A stretch of DNA of 64,000 bases from Luteococcus peritonei (GCF_039526385.1 NZ_BAAAIX010000033.1:62001-126000); one strand, 5' to 3'; counted from the first letter of the stretch, positions 43,235 to 51,865 are shown. Notes: generated by a model not told the origin, from the letters alone. Numbers and translations: made by a program.

Positions 43235-43495
43235 TCAGCTGGGTGGCGACGAGGCAGGATCCGAGCCCTGCACCGGCGCACCGGGTGTGGGGCCGGGGGA
43301 GGTGTGCGCCCAGGGGCGCAGCCAGCCCAGCAGCACGGCCAGCAGCACCAGGGCCAGCAGGCCCAGCACCAGCCAGGGCAGGCGGCCGCGCCGCTCGTGC
43401 TCCACCTGCCGCAGCACCGCCTCCCCGTCGGGCAGCGGTGCGGTGGGCTGGTCCTGCGCCGCCTCCTGCAGCACCTCGGCCAGCCGGATCCTCAC
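43235..43495 (-). CDS. single-TM protein, possible sigma partner
   Basis: An 86-residue protein with a charged N-terminus (RIRLAEVLQEAAQDQ), one strongly hydrophobic helix (about residues 43-60) and a Pro/Ser-rich external tail. The GTG start overlaps the stop of the sigma-like gene by four bases. Position and topology resemble small membrane anti-sigma factors, but no anti-sigma domain can be recognised. Confidence 0.65.
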   Translation of the reverse strand: MRIRLAEVLQEAAQDQPTAPLPDGEAVLRQVEHERRGRLPWLVLGLLALVLLAVLLGWLRPWAHTSPGPTPGAPVQGSDPASSPPS

Positions 43496-44076
43496 CGCGT
43501 CCCCCAGCCGTCGCCGGCCGAGGAGGGGCTGGCCACGACCAGCGCGGGACCCGGCCCGCGTGGGCCCGGCCGGGGCGTCGGCGTGCGGGGCTGCGGGTCG
43601 TCGAGCACCAGCTGGTCGCCCAGCTGGGCCAGTCCGACGCGCAGCTGGTCCACCCCCGCCAGCCGCAGAGCGGCGGCATGCATCCGGTCGGTGTGGAGCA
43701 CCTCGCCGATCCCGGCATCGTCCAACCGGCAGAACCAGGCCAGCACCAGGGCCGCGCGCTGGTCCAGGTGGAGGGTACCCAGGGCGGCCACCAGGTGCGC
43801 GCCCTGGGGCGAGGCGGCGGCGGGTGGTCGGCCGGATGACGGCCGGTACCGGGGTTCGCGCGCCAGGTGCACCAGCCGACGCCGTGCGACGGTGAGGGCG
43901 CTGCGCCGGTCGGTGAGGTCGACGCCGGTGTGCACCAGGTGCGCCAGCACGTGCTGCAGCAGCTCGTCGGCCAGCGGCCACGAGCCGGTCATCAGGTAGG
44001 CGGTGCCGCGCAGCTCCGTGCCCTCCTGGCGGATCAGCGCATCCAGCGCGATCCGCTTGTCAGCTGGAAAAGCCAT
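43492..44076 (-). CDS. divergent ECF sigma factor-like protein
   Basis: A 194-residue protein resembling ECF sigma factors of the SigE-like (SACE) group. Region 2 is LRGTAYLMTGSWPLADELLQHVLAHL, and region 4 is LDQRAALVLAWFCRLDDAGIGEVL followed by a recognition-helix-like stretch. Region 2.4 is poorly conserved and an acidic-to-basic linker (RYRPSSGRPPAAA) is short. The C-terminal 40 residues are Pro-rich. AGGGGGAATTC precedes the ATG. It may be a true regulator or a degenerate one. Confidence 0.68.
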   Translation of the reverse strand: MAFPADKRIALDALIRQEGTELRGTAYLMTGSWPLADELLQHVLAHLVHTGVDLTDRRSALTVARRRLVHLAREPRYRPSSGRPPAAASPQGAHLVAALGTLHLDQRAALVLAWFCRLDDAGIGEVLHTDRMHAAALRLAGVDQLRVGLAQLGDQLVLDDPQPRTPTPRPGPRGPGPALVVASPSSAGDGWGTR

Positions 44077-44215
44077 GAATTCCCCCTGCCGCCATCATGG
44101 CCCCCGCGCTGCGCGGGCGCTCGTGGCAACAGGCGGCAACCCGGGTGCGCCAGCGGGCGGGCTCCCTAAGTTTGACCAAAGGTGAACTGAACGCGATGAC
44201 GCGAGGAGCACGACG

Positions 44216-45043
44216 ATGTGGACCCTGACCGGATTTGCCGACGAGATCAGCGATGACTTCGGCGAGCAGCTGTCTTTGCTCAAGCAGCTCGGGGTCACGC
44301 ACCTCGAGTTCCGCAGCGCCTGGGGCACCAACATCCTGCTGCTGAGCCGCGAGCAGCTCGACGAGGCCAAGCGGATGCTCGACGAGGCCGGCATCAAGGT
44401 CAGCTCGATCGGCTCACCGATCGGCAAGATCCTCGTCGACGACGACTTCGAGGAGCACCTGGACGCGATGCGCCATGCCGTCGAGGTGGCCCGCTTCTTC
44501 GACACCCGCTACATCCGCATCTTCTCCTTCTTCATCCCGCAGGGCAGCGACCCCGACTCCCACCGCGAGGAGGTGCTGCGCCGGATGAGGGTCATCACCG
44601 AGATCGCCGAGCAGGCCGGCATCACCCTGCTGCACGAGAACGAGAAGGACATCTACGGCGACATCCCGCGTCGCTGCGTCGACGTGCTGGAGGGCGTCGG
44701 CTCGCCCCACCTGCGCGCCATCCTCGACCCCGCCAACTACGTCCAGTGCGGTGTCGACCCGCTGGCCGAGGCCTACCCCGTGATCCGCCCCCACCTGGAG
44801 TACATGCACCTCAAGGATGCGGTGGCCAACACCCCCGACGTGGTGCCGGTGGGCGAGGGCGACGGCCACGTGCCCGAGATCCTGCACCAGCTCCACGAGA
44901 GCGGCTGGGACGGCTTCCTGTCCATCGAGCCCCACCTGGGCGACTACACCGAGTGGGGCGCCATGAGCGGCCCCGAGCTGTGGACCAAGGCCCACACCGC
45001 GCTGGTGGGTCTGCTGCAGGCCGAGGGGATCGAGTACCGATGA
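44216..45043 (+). CDS. sugar phosphate isomerase/epimerase-like TIM barrel
   Basis: A 275-residue xylose-isomerase-like TIM barrel (AP-endonuclease-2 fold). It starts MWTLTGFADEISDDF and carries metal-site residues in LLHENEKDIYG, AILDPANYVQ, YMHLKDA and FLSIEPHLGDY. Family members isomerise or epimerise sugars or dehydrate inositol intermediates. It heads an operon with two dehydrogenases and a second TIM barrel. CGAGGAGC precedes the ATG, and TTTGACC at 44171-44177 may be part of a -35 box. Confidence 0.88.
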   Translation: MWTLTGFADEISDDFGEQLSLLKQLGVTHLEFRSAWGTNILLLSREQLDEAKRMLDEAGIKVSSIGSPIGKILVDDDFEEHLDAMRHAVEVARFFDTRYIRIFSFFIPQGSDPDSHREEVLRRMRVITEIAEQAGITLLHENEKDIYGDIPRRCVDVLEGVGSPHLRAILDPANYVQCGVDPLAEAYPVIRPHLEYMHLKDAVANTPDVVPVGEGDGHVPEILHQLHESGWDGFLSIEPHLGDYTEWGAMSGPELWTKAHTALVGLLQAEGIEYR

Positions 45044-46062
45044 CCACCTCGGCGGCCGTCGTCGGCTGCGGTGACGTCTCGGTGGTCCACTTCGAGGCCA
45101 TCACCGCATTGGGGATCCGGCTGGTCGCCGTGGTGGACACCGAGCCCGCCGGCCTGCAGCGCGCCGCCGCCGTGGCGCCGGGTGTGCCCGGCTTCGCGAG
45201 CGTCGCCGAGATGCTCGCAGCCATCGACCAGGGGCGCCTGGAGCGGCCCGACGTGGTGCACGTCACCACCCCGCACCACCAGCACGCCGAGCCCACGCTG
45301 GCCCTGCTGGCCGCCGGGCTGCACGTCATCCAGGAGAAGCCGCTGGCCAACAGCCTGACCGCGGCGCAGTCCATCGTGGACGCCGCCGCATCGTCGTCCG
45401 CCCGCAGCGGCATCTGCTTCCAGAACCGCTACAACGCCTCGAGCCAGGCGCTCAAGCAGGTGCTGGAGGACGGCGAGCTGGGCGAGCTGCTGGGCGGCTG
45501 TGCCAGCGTGGTCTGGGCCCGCACCCCGGACTACTACCAGGCCCGGCCCTGGCGCGGCCGCTGGGACCAGGCCGGGGGTGGCCTGCTGATCAACCAGGCC
45601 ATCCACACCCTCGACCTGCTGCAGTGGTTCCTGGGTGAGCCCACCGAGGTGGCCGGCAGCGCCGCCACCCTGCGCTACCGCGGCGTGATCGAGGTGGAGG
45701 ACAGTGCAAACGCCTGGTTCACCCACCGCGACGGCATCAGCTCCACCTTCGTCGGCTCGCTCACCAATGCCGTGCACCGCGATGTCGAGATCGAGATCTA
45801 CGGCTCCCAGGGCGTGGCCACCATCGCCGACGGGCTGCACCTGCGCCTGGCCGACGGCCGCACCCGCGAGGTGCCCGAGCGTCGCGCCGCCAGCGGCGGG
45901 CGTTCCTACTGGGGCCTGAGCCACCAGCTGTTCATCGAGGACTTCCACGCCCGGCTCGACGACGCCGAACCCTTCTGGATCGGCCCCGAGCAGGCCATGG
46001 CGTCGATGCGGATGCTGAAGGCCGTCTATGCCGACAGTTTCCCGGGCAGCCACCACCAGTGA
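45040..46062 (+). CDS. Gfo/Idh/MocA family oxidoreductase
   Basis: A 340-residue NAD(P)-dependent dehydrogenase. The Rossmann loop is VVGCGDVSVVHFEAI. VQEKPLA-type sequence (HVIQEKPLANSLTA) carries the conserved catalytic Lys, and the C-terminal domain has the NQAIHTLDLLQWFLGEP signature with the active-site His. Substrates of this group are sugars, inositols or 3-keto-glycosides. Its ATG overlaps the preceding stop (ATGA). Confidence 0.92.
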   Translation: MTTSAAVVGCGDVSVVHFEAITALGIRLVAVVDTEPAGLQRAAAVAPGVPGFASVAEMLAAIDQGRLERPDVVHVTTPHHQHAEPTLALLAAGLHVIQEKPLANSLTAAQSIVDAAASSSARSGICFQNRYNASSQALKQVLEDGELGELLGGCASVVWARTPDYYQARPWRGRWDQAGGGLLINQAIHTLDLLQWFLGEPTEVAGSAATLRYRGVIEVEDSANAWFTHRDGISSTFVGSLTNAVHRDVEIEIYGSQGVATIADGLHLRLADGRTREVPERRAASGGRSYWGLSHQLFIEDFHARLDDAEPFWIGPEQAMASMRMLKAVYADSFPGSHHQ

Positions 46063-46083
46063 CCACCACCAAGAGGAGATTCC

Positions 46084-47250
46084 ATGACTGACAAGCAGCT
46101 GCGCCTGGGCATCATCGGCCTGGGCGCCGAGGGTGGGATGTACGCGACGTTCATCTCCGAGGGCCGGGTGCCGGCCATGACCATCGGCGCCATCTGCGAC
46201 ATCGACGAGTCCAAGAAGGCGCGCGCCGACGAGCTGGGCGTCCCCTTCCACACCGACTACGTCGAGATGCTCGAGTCCGGCGAGGTGGACGCGGTGGTCA
46301 CCACGGTGCCGCACTACCTGCACCCCGAGATGGGCATCGCCGCCCTGCAGCGCGGGATCCACGCGCTGGTGGAGAAGCCGGTGGGCGTCTACACCAAGCA
46401 GGCCCGCGAACTGATCGACTACGCCGCCACTCGCCCCGAGCTGGTCTTCGGCGTCTTCTTCAACCAGCGCACCAACCCGCTCTACAAGGACCTCAAGCAG
46501 CTGCTGGCCTCCGGTGAGCTGGGCGCCCTGCGCCACACCTCCTGGATCATCACCACCTGGTGGCGACCGCAGGGCTACTACGACCAGAGCGCCTGGCGCG
46601 CCACCTGGGGCGGCGAGGGCGGCGGCGTGCTGGTGAACCAGGCACCCCACCAGCTCGACCTGTGGCAGTGGATCTGCGGGGTGCCGAAGAGCGTCTTCGC
46701 CAAGGCCGCCTTCGGCTTCCGGCGCGACATCGCCGTCGAGGACGAGGTCACCGCGATGGTGGACTTCGGCGACGGGGCCACCGGCACCTTCACCACCTGC
46801 ACCCACGACATGATGGGCACCGACCGCCTGGAGATCCTCTGCGACAAGGGCAAGGTGGTGGTCGACAATTCCAAGACCGTCACCATCACCCGGCTCGCCG
46901 AGCCCGAGCAGGAGTTCAGCAAGCAGATGAGCATGGAGGAGGTGGGCAAGCTCTTCCAGGGCCAGCTCGACCTGTCCGATGTGCTCACCACCGAGACCAA
47001 GGACTACGGCTCGGTCTGGGGCGAGCAGCACTGCACCGTGCTGGCCAACTTCGCCGCCGCCGTGCTCGACGGCGAGGAGCTGATCGCCCCCGGTGGCGAC
47101 GGCATCCACGGCGTCCGGCTGGCCAACGGCATCCACCTGTCGGCCTGGACCGGCGAGGAGGTCAGCCTCACCGACTTCGACGAGCAGCGCTACCTGGACG
47201 AGCTGAACCGCCGCATCCGCGACGAGGGCAGCTTCGAGGAGAGGAACTGA
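46084..47250 (+). CDS. Gfo/Idh/MocA family oxidoreductase
   Basis: A 388-residue second dehydrogenase of the family. IIGLGAEGGMYATFI binds the cofactor, ALVEKPVGVYTKQA has the catalytic Lys, and NQAPHQLDLWQWICGVP is the substrate-site signature. A Trp-rich loop (TSWIITTWWRPQGYYDQSAWR) is typical of enzymes acting on glycosides or aryl-linked sugars. GAGGAG stands before the ATG. It ends one base before the next gene starts, so coupling is likely. Confidence 0.92.
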   Translation: MTDKQLRLGIIGLGAEGGMYATFISEGRVPAMTIGAICDIDESKKARADELGVPFHTDYVEMLESGEVDAVVTTVPHYLHPEMGIAALQRGIHALVEKPVGVYTKQARELIDYAATRPELVFGVFFNQRTNPLYKDLKQLLASGELGALRHTSWIITTWWRPQGYYDQSAWRATWGGEGGGVLVNQAPHQLDLWQWICGVPKSVFAKAAFGFRRDIAVEDEVTAMVDFGDGATGTFTTCTHDMMGTDRLEILCDKGKVVVDNSKTVTITRLAEPEQEFSKQMSMEEVGKLFQGQLDLSDVLTTETKDYGSVWGEQHCTVLANFAAAVLDGEELIAPGGDGIHGVRLANGIHLSAWTGEEVSLTDFDEQRYLDELNRRIRDEGSFEERN

Positions 47251-47251
47251 G

Positions 47252-48100
47252 ATGGCCACCCTGGGTGTGCAGATGATGATGCTGCGCGAGCAGGTGGCGC
47301 AGCAGGGGATGTTCCCGGTGCTGGAGCGGCTGGCCGCCCTCCAGGTCGACGCCGTCGAGGTGAGCCAGATCCCGATGAACCCGGAGAACACGGCCGCCCT
47401 GGAGCGTGGCATCGTGGACCTGGGCATCAAGGTGGGGGCGCTGTCCATGGCGCTCAAGCCGGGTCCGGTGTCCACCGGGGACAACCTGGAGGAGCACTTC
47501 GACAAGATCGTCGACGACTGCCGTCGGCTGGACTGCTGCTATGTGCGGATCGGCATGATGCCCTTCACGGCGATGGCCTCCAAGCAGGCCTGCGAGCAGT
47601 GGGCCGCCGAGTGCGAGGCGGCCGCCCAGCGGCTGCAGGCCGAGGGCATCACGCTGTGCTACCACAACCACCACGTGGACCTGGCGCAGTTCGACGGGGA
47701 GCGCATCTTCGACATCGTGCGTCGGGTGGCCCCCACGCTGGCCTTCGAGGTGGACCTGCACTGGGTGCAGCGCGGCGGCATGAACCCGCTGGACATGCTC
47801 AAGCGCTATGCCGGCGTCTGCAAGCTGATCCACGTCAAGGACTTCCGCGTGGTGCCGCTGGGTCCCGAGGCGATGGACCTGCTGGAGCAGGGCCGGCGCG
47901 AGGAGTTCATGGCCGCCTTCACCAACATCGCCCAGTTCGCCGAGGTGGGCCAGGGCAACATGAACTGGCCCGAGCTGCTGCCCGCCGCCGAGCAGGCCGG
48001 GGCGGAGTGGTTCTTCATCGAGCAGGACGAGACCTACGGCCGTGATCCCTTCGACTGCATCCGTGAGTCGCGGGACTACCTCGCCTCGATTGGCTGGTGA
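47252..48100 (+). CDS. sugar phosphate isomerase/epimerase-like TIM barrel
   Basis: A 282-residue second TIM barrel of the xylose-isomerase type. LCYHNHHVDLAQFDG and FEVDLHWVQRGG and LIHVKDFR hold His, Glu and Asp metal ligands, and FFIEQDETYGRDPFDCI ends the barrel. It resembles inosose- or 3-keto-sugar-acting isomerases. It completes an operon TIM, Gfo, Gfo, TIM. No transporter, kinase or regulator belongs to this operon in the window. Confidence 0.9.
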   Translation: MATLGVQMMMLREQVAQQGMFPVLERLAALQVDAVEVSQIPMNPENTAALERGIVDLGIKVGALSMALKPGPVSTGDNLEEHFDKIVDDCRRLDCCYVRIGMMPFTAMASKQACEQWAAECEAAAQRLQAEGITLCYHNHHVDLAQFDGERIFDIVRRVAPTLAFEVDLHWVQRGGMNPLDMLKRYAGVCKLIHVKDFRVVPLGPEAMDLLEQGRREEFMAAFTNIAQFAEVGQGNMNWPELLPAAEQAGAEWFFIEQDETYGRDPFDCIRESRDYLASIGW

Positions 48101-48142
48101 GAGCTGCGCGGCCCGTCCACCGGGCGGGGCCGCGGAACGGAC

Positions 48143-48174
48143 AGGGCGCCGCACCCCACCGGGTGCGGCGCCCT
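48143..48174 (+). terminator. hairpin terminator of the dehydrogenase/isomerase operon
   Basis: AGGGCGCCGCACC and GGTGCGGCGCCCT form a perfect 13-bp stem with a short loop, 43 nt past the last stop. Confidence 0.85.
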
Positions 48175-48245
48175 CGTCGTGCCCGTCTGTGAGCCGTCCT
48201 GGTGGCGCGCCGGCTCGCATGCCCGGAGGCGCGGGGCGTGCAGCG

Positions 48246-48296
48246 GATTGCGTGGAAACTTGGGGTCGACAGGTGTCCCAAACTTTCCACGCAATC
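48246..48296. repeat. long imperfect palindrome with TGCGTGGAAA arms
   Basis: GATTGCGTGGAAACTTGGG pairs with CCCAAACTTTCCACGCAATC around a 12-nt centre, with one extra base. The arms are unusually AT-rich for this region and lie between two convergent genes, 72 nt beyond a terminator. It may be a terminator for the TetR gene, a small-element remnant or a binding site. Confidence 0.75.
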
Positions 48297-48359
48297 GCCG
48301 GAGCCAGTGCGCCCGGCCGCCCGAGGCTCGTTCCGGGGCCGGCACGGAGGGGCATCGGG

Positions 48360-49220
48360 TCAGCCGAGCTGGACCTCGGTGCCCAAGGAGTGCGCGAGCT
48401 CAGTGAAACGGCGCTCGGCGGCCGCGATCTGCGCCTCGTCCCAGACCACGTCGGGGTCGGGCTCCAGGTGCCCGAGCAGGGCCTGGCAGAGCGCGATCTC
48501 GGGCTGGGACCAGTCGGCCTCGCGTCGGGAGCCGAAGAGCCGCAGCGCACGGCGCCGGTCCAGCCAGTCGGGATCGACCAGCGCGCGGCTGATGGCGCCG
48601 CGCATCACCAGACCGGTCTGCTGGGCCAGCGCGAGCAGGCCCTCGTGGCCGGACCACGGCTCGCGCTGCCGGTAGCCGATCAGCTCCAGCAGTCCGCCGT
48701 AGACCTCGGCGCGACGGGTCTCGAAGGCGGTCTCCAGCTCGGCCAGGGCGGTGGCCACCGTGGCCCGCAGCTGCTCGTCGGGCAGGGTCTGGTGGGTGGC
48801 GGAGAGCGCCATGAAGAAGCGCCAGCGGGGTGAGGCGAGCAGCCGTCGCAGGTCTGCGTCCAGTGAGACCCGCAGGGCCTCCACCACCAGGTCCCGGCGG
48901 CCCTGCTCCGAGGCGAGCCCCGAGCGGTGCTGCTCCAGCACCTGCACCAGCCGCACGATCTCGGACTCACCCTCCGGCAGCAGCGTGGTCTGGCGCAGCG
49001 TGGCCACCAGGGCGTCGGAGAGGAAGTCCTCGCGGTGCGGCCAGCAGCGGTAGGCGCTGGCGCGCGAGACGCCGGCCTCGCCGATCAACTTCTCCATCCG
49101 GATGGCGTCCAGCCCCACGGTCAGGCCCTGTTCGGCGAGCGTGGCGGAGGCCAGGTCCAGCAGCCGGGTGCGGGTCTCCTGCTCGCTGAGCCGGGGTCGG
49201 GAGGGGGTCTTGCGCGCCAT
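48360..49220 (-). CDS. TetR-family transcriptional regulator
   Basis: A 286-residue regulator. The helix-turn-helix lies near residue 20-65: LDLASATLAEQGLTVGLDAI then GEAGVSRASAYRCWPHREDFL. The ligand-binding part is longer than usual (about 215 residues). The ATG at 49220 begins the conserved region; an upstream reading to 49322 crosses the operator region. It is divergent from the cytochrome-b5-like gene, which it probably controls through two sites in between. Confidence 0.9.
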   Translation of the reverse strand: MARKTPSRPRLSEQETRTRLLDLASATLAEQGLTVGLDAIRMEKLIGEAGVSRASAYRCWPHREDFLSDALVATLRQTTLLPEGESEIVRLVQVLEQHRSGLASEQGRRDLVVEALRVSLDADLRRLLASPRWRFFMALSATHQTLPDEQLRATVATALAELETAFETRRAEVYGGLLELIGYRQREPWSGHEGLLALAQQTGLVMRGAISRALVDPDWLDRRRALRLFGSRREADWSQPEIALCQALLGHLEPDPDVVWDEAQIAAAERRFTELAHSLGTEVQLG

Positions 49221-49260
49221 GAGACACAATGTATCATCCTGTCTTGAGACATTATGTATC
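49221..49260. promoter_or_regulatory. two candidate TetR operators
   Basis: GAGACACAATGTATC (49221-49235) and GAGACATTATGTATC (49246-49260) are direct repeats 25 bp apart. Each is an imperfect palindrome of GA(G/T)ACA and TGTATC. They lie in the 52-nt gap between the divergent TetR and cytochrome-b5-like genes and overlap a possible promoter for the latter (TATCAT at 49232). Confidence 0.6.
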
Positions 49261-49272
49261 AAAGGAGTCGTC

Positions 49273-49641
49273 ATGAAGCGCTGGATCCTCGTCGCCGTCG
49301 TCGTGCTGGTGCTGGGCGCCATCGCGTGGGCCTACCTCAACCCCTCCCATGCAGGGGACCGCAGCAAGCTGGAGCGCACCTTCACCGCCCAGGAGCAGCA
49401 ACTCATCACCGACGTCCGCATCACCCCTGTCCAGCTCTCCAAGGCCACCTGTGAGGACGGTGCCCACTGCTGGATCGCCGTGGACGGGGTGGTCTACGAC
49501 ATGGGGGCCTTCCGCAAGTGGGCGCGCGGGGACCACCACGACGTGAAGGCGGGCCAGGACGTGACCGAGCAGTTCGTGGACTCGGGCCATGCGGTGCAGG
49601 TGCTGCAGAAGTTGCCCGTGGTGGGCGGCTACCGGGCGTGA
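49273..49641 (+). CDS. cytochrome b5-like domain protein with N-terminal anchor
   Basis: A 122-residue protein. Residues 1-20 are a hydrophobic signal or anchor (WILVAVVVLVLGAIAWAYL), so the rest lies outside the membrane. The remaining part resembles a cytochrome b5/steroid-binding fold: CWIAVDGVVYDMGAFRKWARG, then DHHDVKAGQDVTEQFVDSGH. The two His around H-H-D and SGH could be heme ligands, though the canonical HPGG is absent. AAAGGAG stands 7 nt before the ATG. It is likely repressed by the divergent TetR. Confidence 0.82.
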   Translation: MKRWILVAVVVLVLGAIAWAYLNPSHAGDRSKLERTFTAQEQQLITDVRITPVQLSKATCEDGAHCWIAVDGVVYDMGAFRKWARGDHHDVKAGQDVTEQFVDSGHAVQVLQKLPVVGGYRA

Positions 49642-49667
49642 GCCGCCAGGGCCTGTCCTCGGGTCGA

Positions 49668-50588
49668 TCAGCTCTGGGCGCGGCCCGGCAGGTTGCGTCG
49701 CCAGATCGCGGCCAGCAGGTCCTCGTCGGGGAAGTCCAGCAGGATGACGCCATTGCGCTCGGGCAGCGTTGCCCCCGCCGGGCGCGGTCCCAGCTCCGCG
49801 AAGTGCGTGGCCAGCGCCGGGTTCAGCAGCCGCGAGGCCTCGCGCGGTGGGAGCCGCCAGCCGTTGGAGGTGGCATGACAGCTCCACATCCGGCCGTCGC
49901 CGCGCGCGGCGCGGGCGCGACGCAGGTGGTCGGTGACCGCGGGCCACTTGCGTCGCTGCCAGTGCTCTCGGCTGGCGACGTGCCAGTCGTCGTGGACGCT
50001 CCAGTCCGCGTGCTCCAGCCCGGCGAAGCCGCCGTCGCGGGTGACCACCACAACCCGGCCACGGGCCCGACCCAGCGAGGGCACGCGGCGACGGTCCAGC
50101 AGCAGGTCACGGAAACGGTGCCGCACCCGCGCCCACTCGCCGGAGAGCTGGGCCAGGTCGCGGCGCCGGTACTCCTGGGTGAGGCAGAGCAGCACGCACT
50201 CGGTGGGATGGAGGGCCAGGAAGTCGCGGCAGGCCTGGAGCACCTCGTCGAGGGTGAGCTGCTGGAACCACTGGTTGTGGTGCACCCGGAAGTGGCCACG
50301 CTGCAGGCTGAGCCTGATGTCCAGGTAGCGCACGCCCAGCTCCAGCTGCCGGCTGATCGACAGCTCCTGGCAGGCCACCCAGCGCCCGCCCAGCGTGGCG
50401 CCGGAGTCGTGCGTGCCGGGCAGGCTGAGCTCGTCCAGCCGCAGGGCGGGCGACAGGGCGCCCATCCAGTCCGAGGCGGAGGCCGGTGCGAGGCCGCTGG
50501 CCGCCCTCGGCGCCGCGGGCACCGGCTCGCCGGTGGTCGGTGGCGACGCGACCCCGCGCACCGCAAGGCGCTCATGGAGCAGGCTCAT
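49668..50588 (-). CDS. PI-PLC X-domain (phosphatidylinositol phospholipase C-like) protein
   Basis: A 306-residue protein with one PLC X-type TIM barrel. LPGTHDSGA (His60) and RYLDIRLS (Asp90, Arg92) with VHHNQW (His103/104) supply the two catalytic His and the Asp-Arg pair seen in bacterial PI-PLCs. No signal peptide is evident at the N-terminus, which starts with a Pro/Ala-rich stretch, unusual for a family often secreted. The substrate could be phosphatidylinositol or a related phosphodiester. It is convergent with the cytochrome-b5-like gene. Confidence 0.87.
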   Translation of the reverse strand: MSLLHERLAVRGVASPPTTGEPVPAAPRAASGLAPASASDWMGALSPALRLDELSLPGTHDSGATLGGRWVACQELSISRQLELGVRYLDIRLSLQRGHFRVHHNQWFQQLTLDEVLQACRDFLALHPTECVLLCLTQEYRRRDLAQLSGEWARVRHRFRDLLLDRRRVPSLGRARGRVVVVTRDGGFAGLEHADWSVHDDWHVASREHWQRRKWPAVTDHLRRARAARGDGRMWSCHATSNGWRLPPREASRLLNPALATHFAELGPRPAGATLPERNGVILLDFPDEDLLAAIWRRNLPGRAQS

Positions 50589-50776
50589 GGCACCAGCTGA
50601 CTCGCTCCAGATTTCCGGCCGGGCGCGTCGAGGTGACGCCCGGTTGAATCCCTGGCGCCGGCTGGGGGCGGATCACCGCCCGGCGTCGGGGACATGGCCG
50701 TCCGAATGGCCGGACATCGGACGCCGCCGTGGCTGGGGGCGGGATGCTCGGGCCTGCACTGGCCTACCGTTGCGCC

Positions 50777-51151
50777 ATGAGCAGCCCCATCCGCCTGGCC
50801 TCCATCACCCTCGACTGCGAGGACGCCTCGACGCTCGCCGACTTCTGGCGCCAGCTGCTGGAGCTGGAGGTGGAGTACGCGGCCGAGGACGGCTCGGCCT
50901 TCGCGCTGCGCGGCGAGGGCTTCATGCTCAGCTGTGTGCAGGTCGACGGCTACCGGCCGCCGGCCTGGCCCGCGGAGCGGCCCGAACAGCAGATGCACCT
51001 GGACCTCTACGCCGACGACCTGGACCATGCGGCCCGTCGCGCCGTGGAGCTGGGTGGCCGGGTGCCCGAGGAGCAGCCGCAGCCCGACCAGTGGCTCGTG
51101 CTGCTGGATCCGGCCGGCCATCCCTTCTGCTTCATGCCGCCCTTCGGCTGA
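50777..51151 (+). CDS. VOC-superfamily (glyoxalase-like) protein
   Basis: A 124-residue two-module vicinal-oxygen-chelate protein. It starts with LASITLDCEDASTLADFWRQLL, and QQMHLDLYADDLDHAARRAVELGG and LLDPAGHPFCFM mark the second half. Members range from antibiotic-binding proteins to dioxygenases, and no function can be assigned. TACCGT (50765-50770) is 6 nt before the ATG, suggesting a leaderless mRNA. An in-frame ATG at 50729 is less likely. Confidence 0.88.
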   Translation: MSSPIRLASITLDCEDASTLADFWRQLLELEVEYAAEDGSAFALRGEGFMLSCVQVDGYRPPAWPAERPEQQMHLDLYADDLDHAARRAVELGGRVPEEQPQPDQWLVLLDPAGHPFCFMPPFG

Positions 51152-51159
51152 GCCGACGC

Positions 51160-51783
51160 TCAGGCGGGCACGATCAGCGCCTGCAGCACCAGCGTGAGCC
51201 GCTCGGCCGCCTCGGGGGAGTCGGGTGCCTCGCCGCGGATCAGCTGGTCCAGCGCGGTCTGGTCGTAGATGGCGTGCAGCAGGCTGAGTGCGTCGTCCAT
51301 CGGGATGGTGAGCCGCAGGCCGTTGGCCTCCAGGCCGTGCTCGATCATCTCCCCGAAGATGGGGGTGGCGTCCTGGTCGAACTCGTCGAAGGCCTTGCGC
51401 AGCGCGGGTTCCCGCGCGGCGTAGAGGCGCAGCTCGCTCATCACCAGGATGGTGTCGGCATCGGCGCCGGTGGCCGCGATGAACTTGCCGGTGGCCCGGG
51501 AGATGATCCCGGTGATGTCCTGGCCCGGTGTCAGCGGGTCCAGGCCGGTGATCGCCTCACGGGCGGCGGCCAGGTACTTCTCGCCGTGGCTGGCCAGGAT
51601 GGCCACGCACAGCTCGTCCTTGGAGTCGAAGTTGGAGTAGAAGGCGCCGCGCGTGAAGCCGGCGGCCTCGCAGATCTCCTCGACGCTGGCGCCCAGCACC
51701 CCCTTGTGGGCGATCACGCCGATGGCGGCCTGGACCAGCCGCTCGCGGGTGGCGGCTCGACGTGCGGAGGTGGGCTGGCTCAC
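51160..51783 (-). CDS. TetR-family transcriptional regulator of the MMPL operon
   Basis: A 207-residue regulator with the helix-turn-helix RLVQAAIGVIAHKGVLGASV then EICEAAGFTRGAFYSNFDSKDEL, a textbook TetR DNA-binding domain. The remaining 140 residues are the ligand domain. The GTG at 51783 has GGAAGGA 6 nt upstream. It is divergent from the MMPL-YhgE pair and likely represses it through the palindrome in the gap. Confidence 0.93.
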   Translation of the reverse strand: MSQPTSARRAATRERLVQAAIGVIAHKGVLGASVEEICEAAGFTRGAFYSNFDSKDELCVAILASHGEKYLAAAREAITGLDPLTPGQDITGIISRATGKFIAATGADADTILVMSELRLYAAREPALRKAFDEFDQDATPIFGEMIEHGLEANGLRLTIPMDDALSLLHAIYDQTALDQLIRGEAPDSPEAAERLTLVLQALIVPA

Positions 51784-51865
51784 CGTGGTCCTTCCGGGGC
51801 GTGGGGCAGGGGCCGTCCTCGGACGATAGCCCCAATTTGTTCCGATCGGTGGAATGAGTACACTC

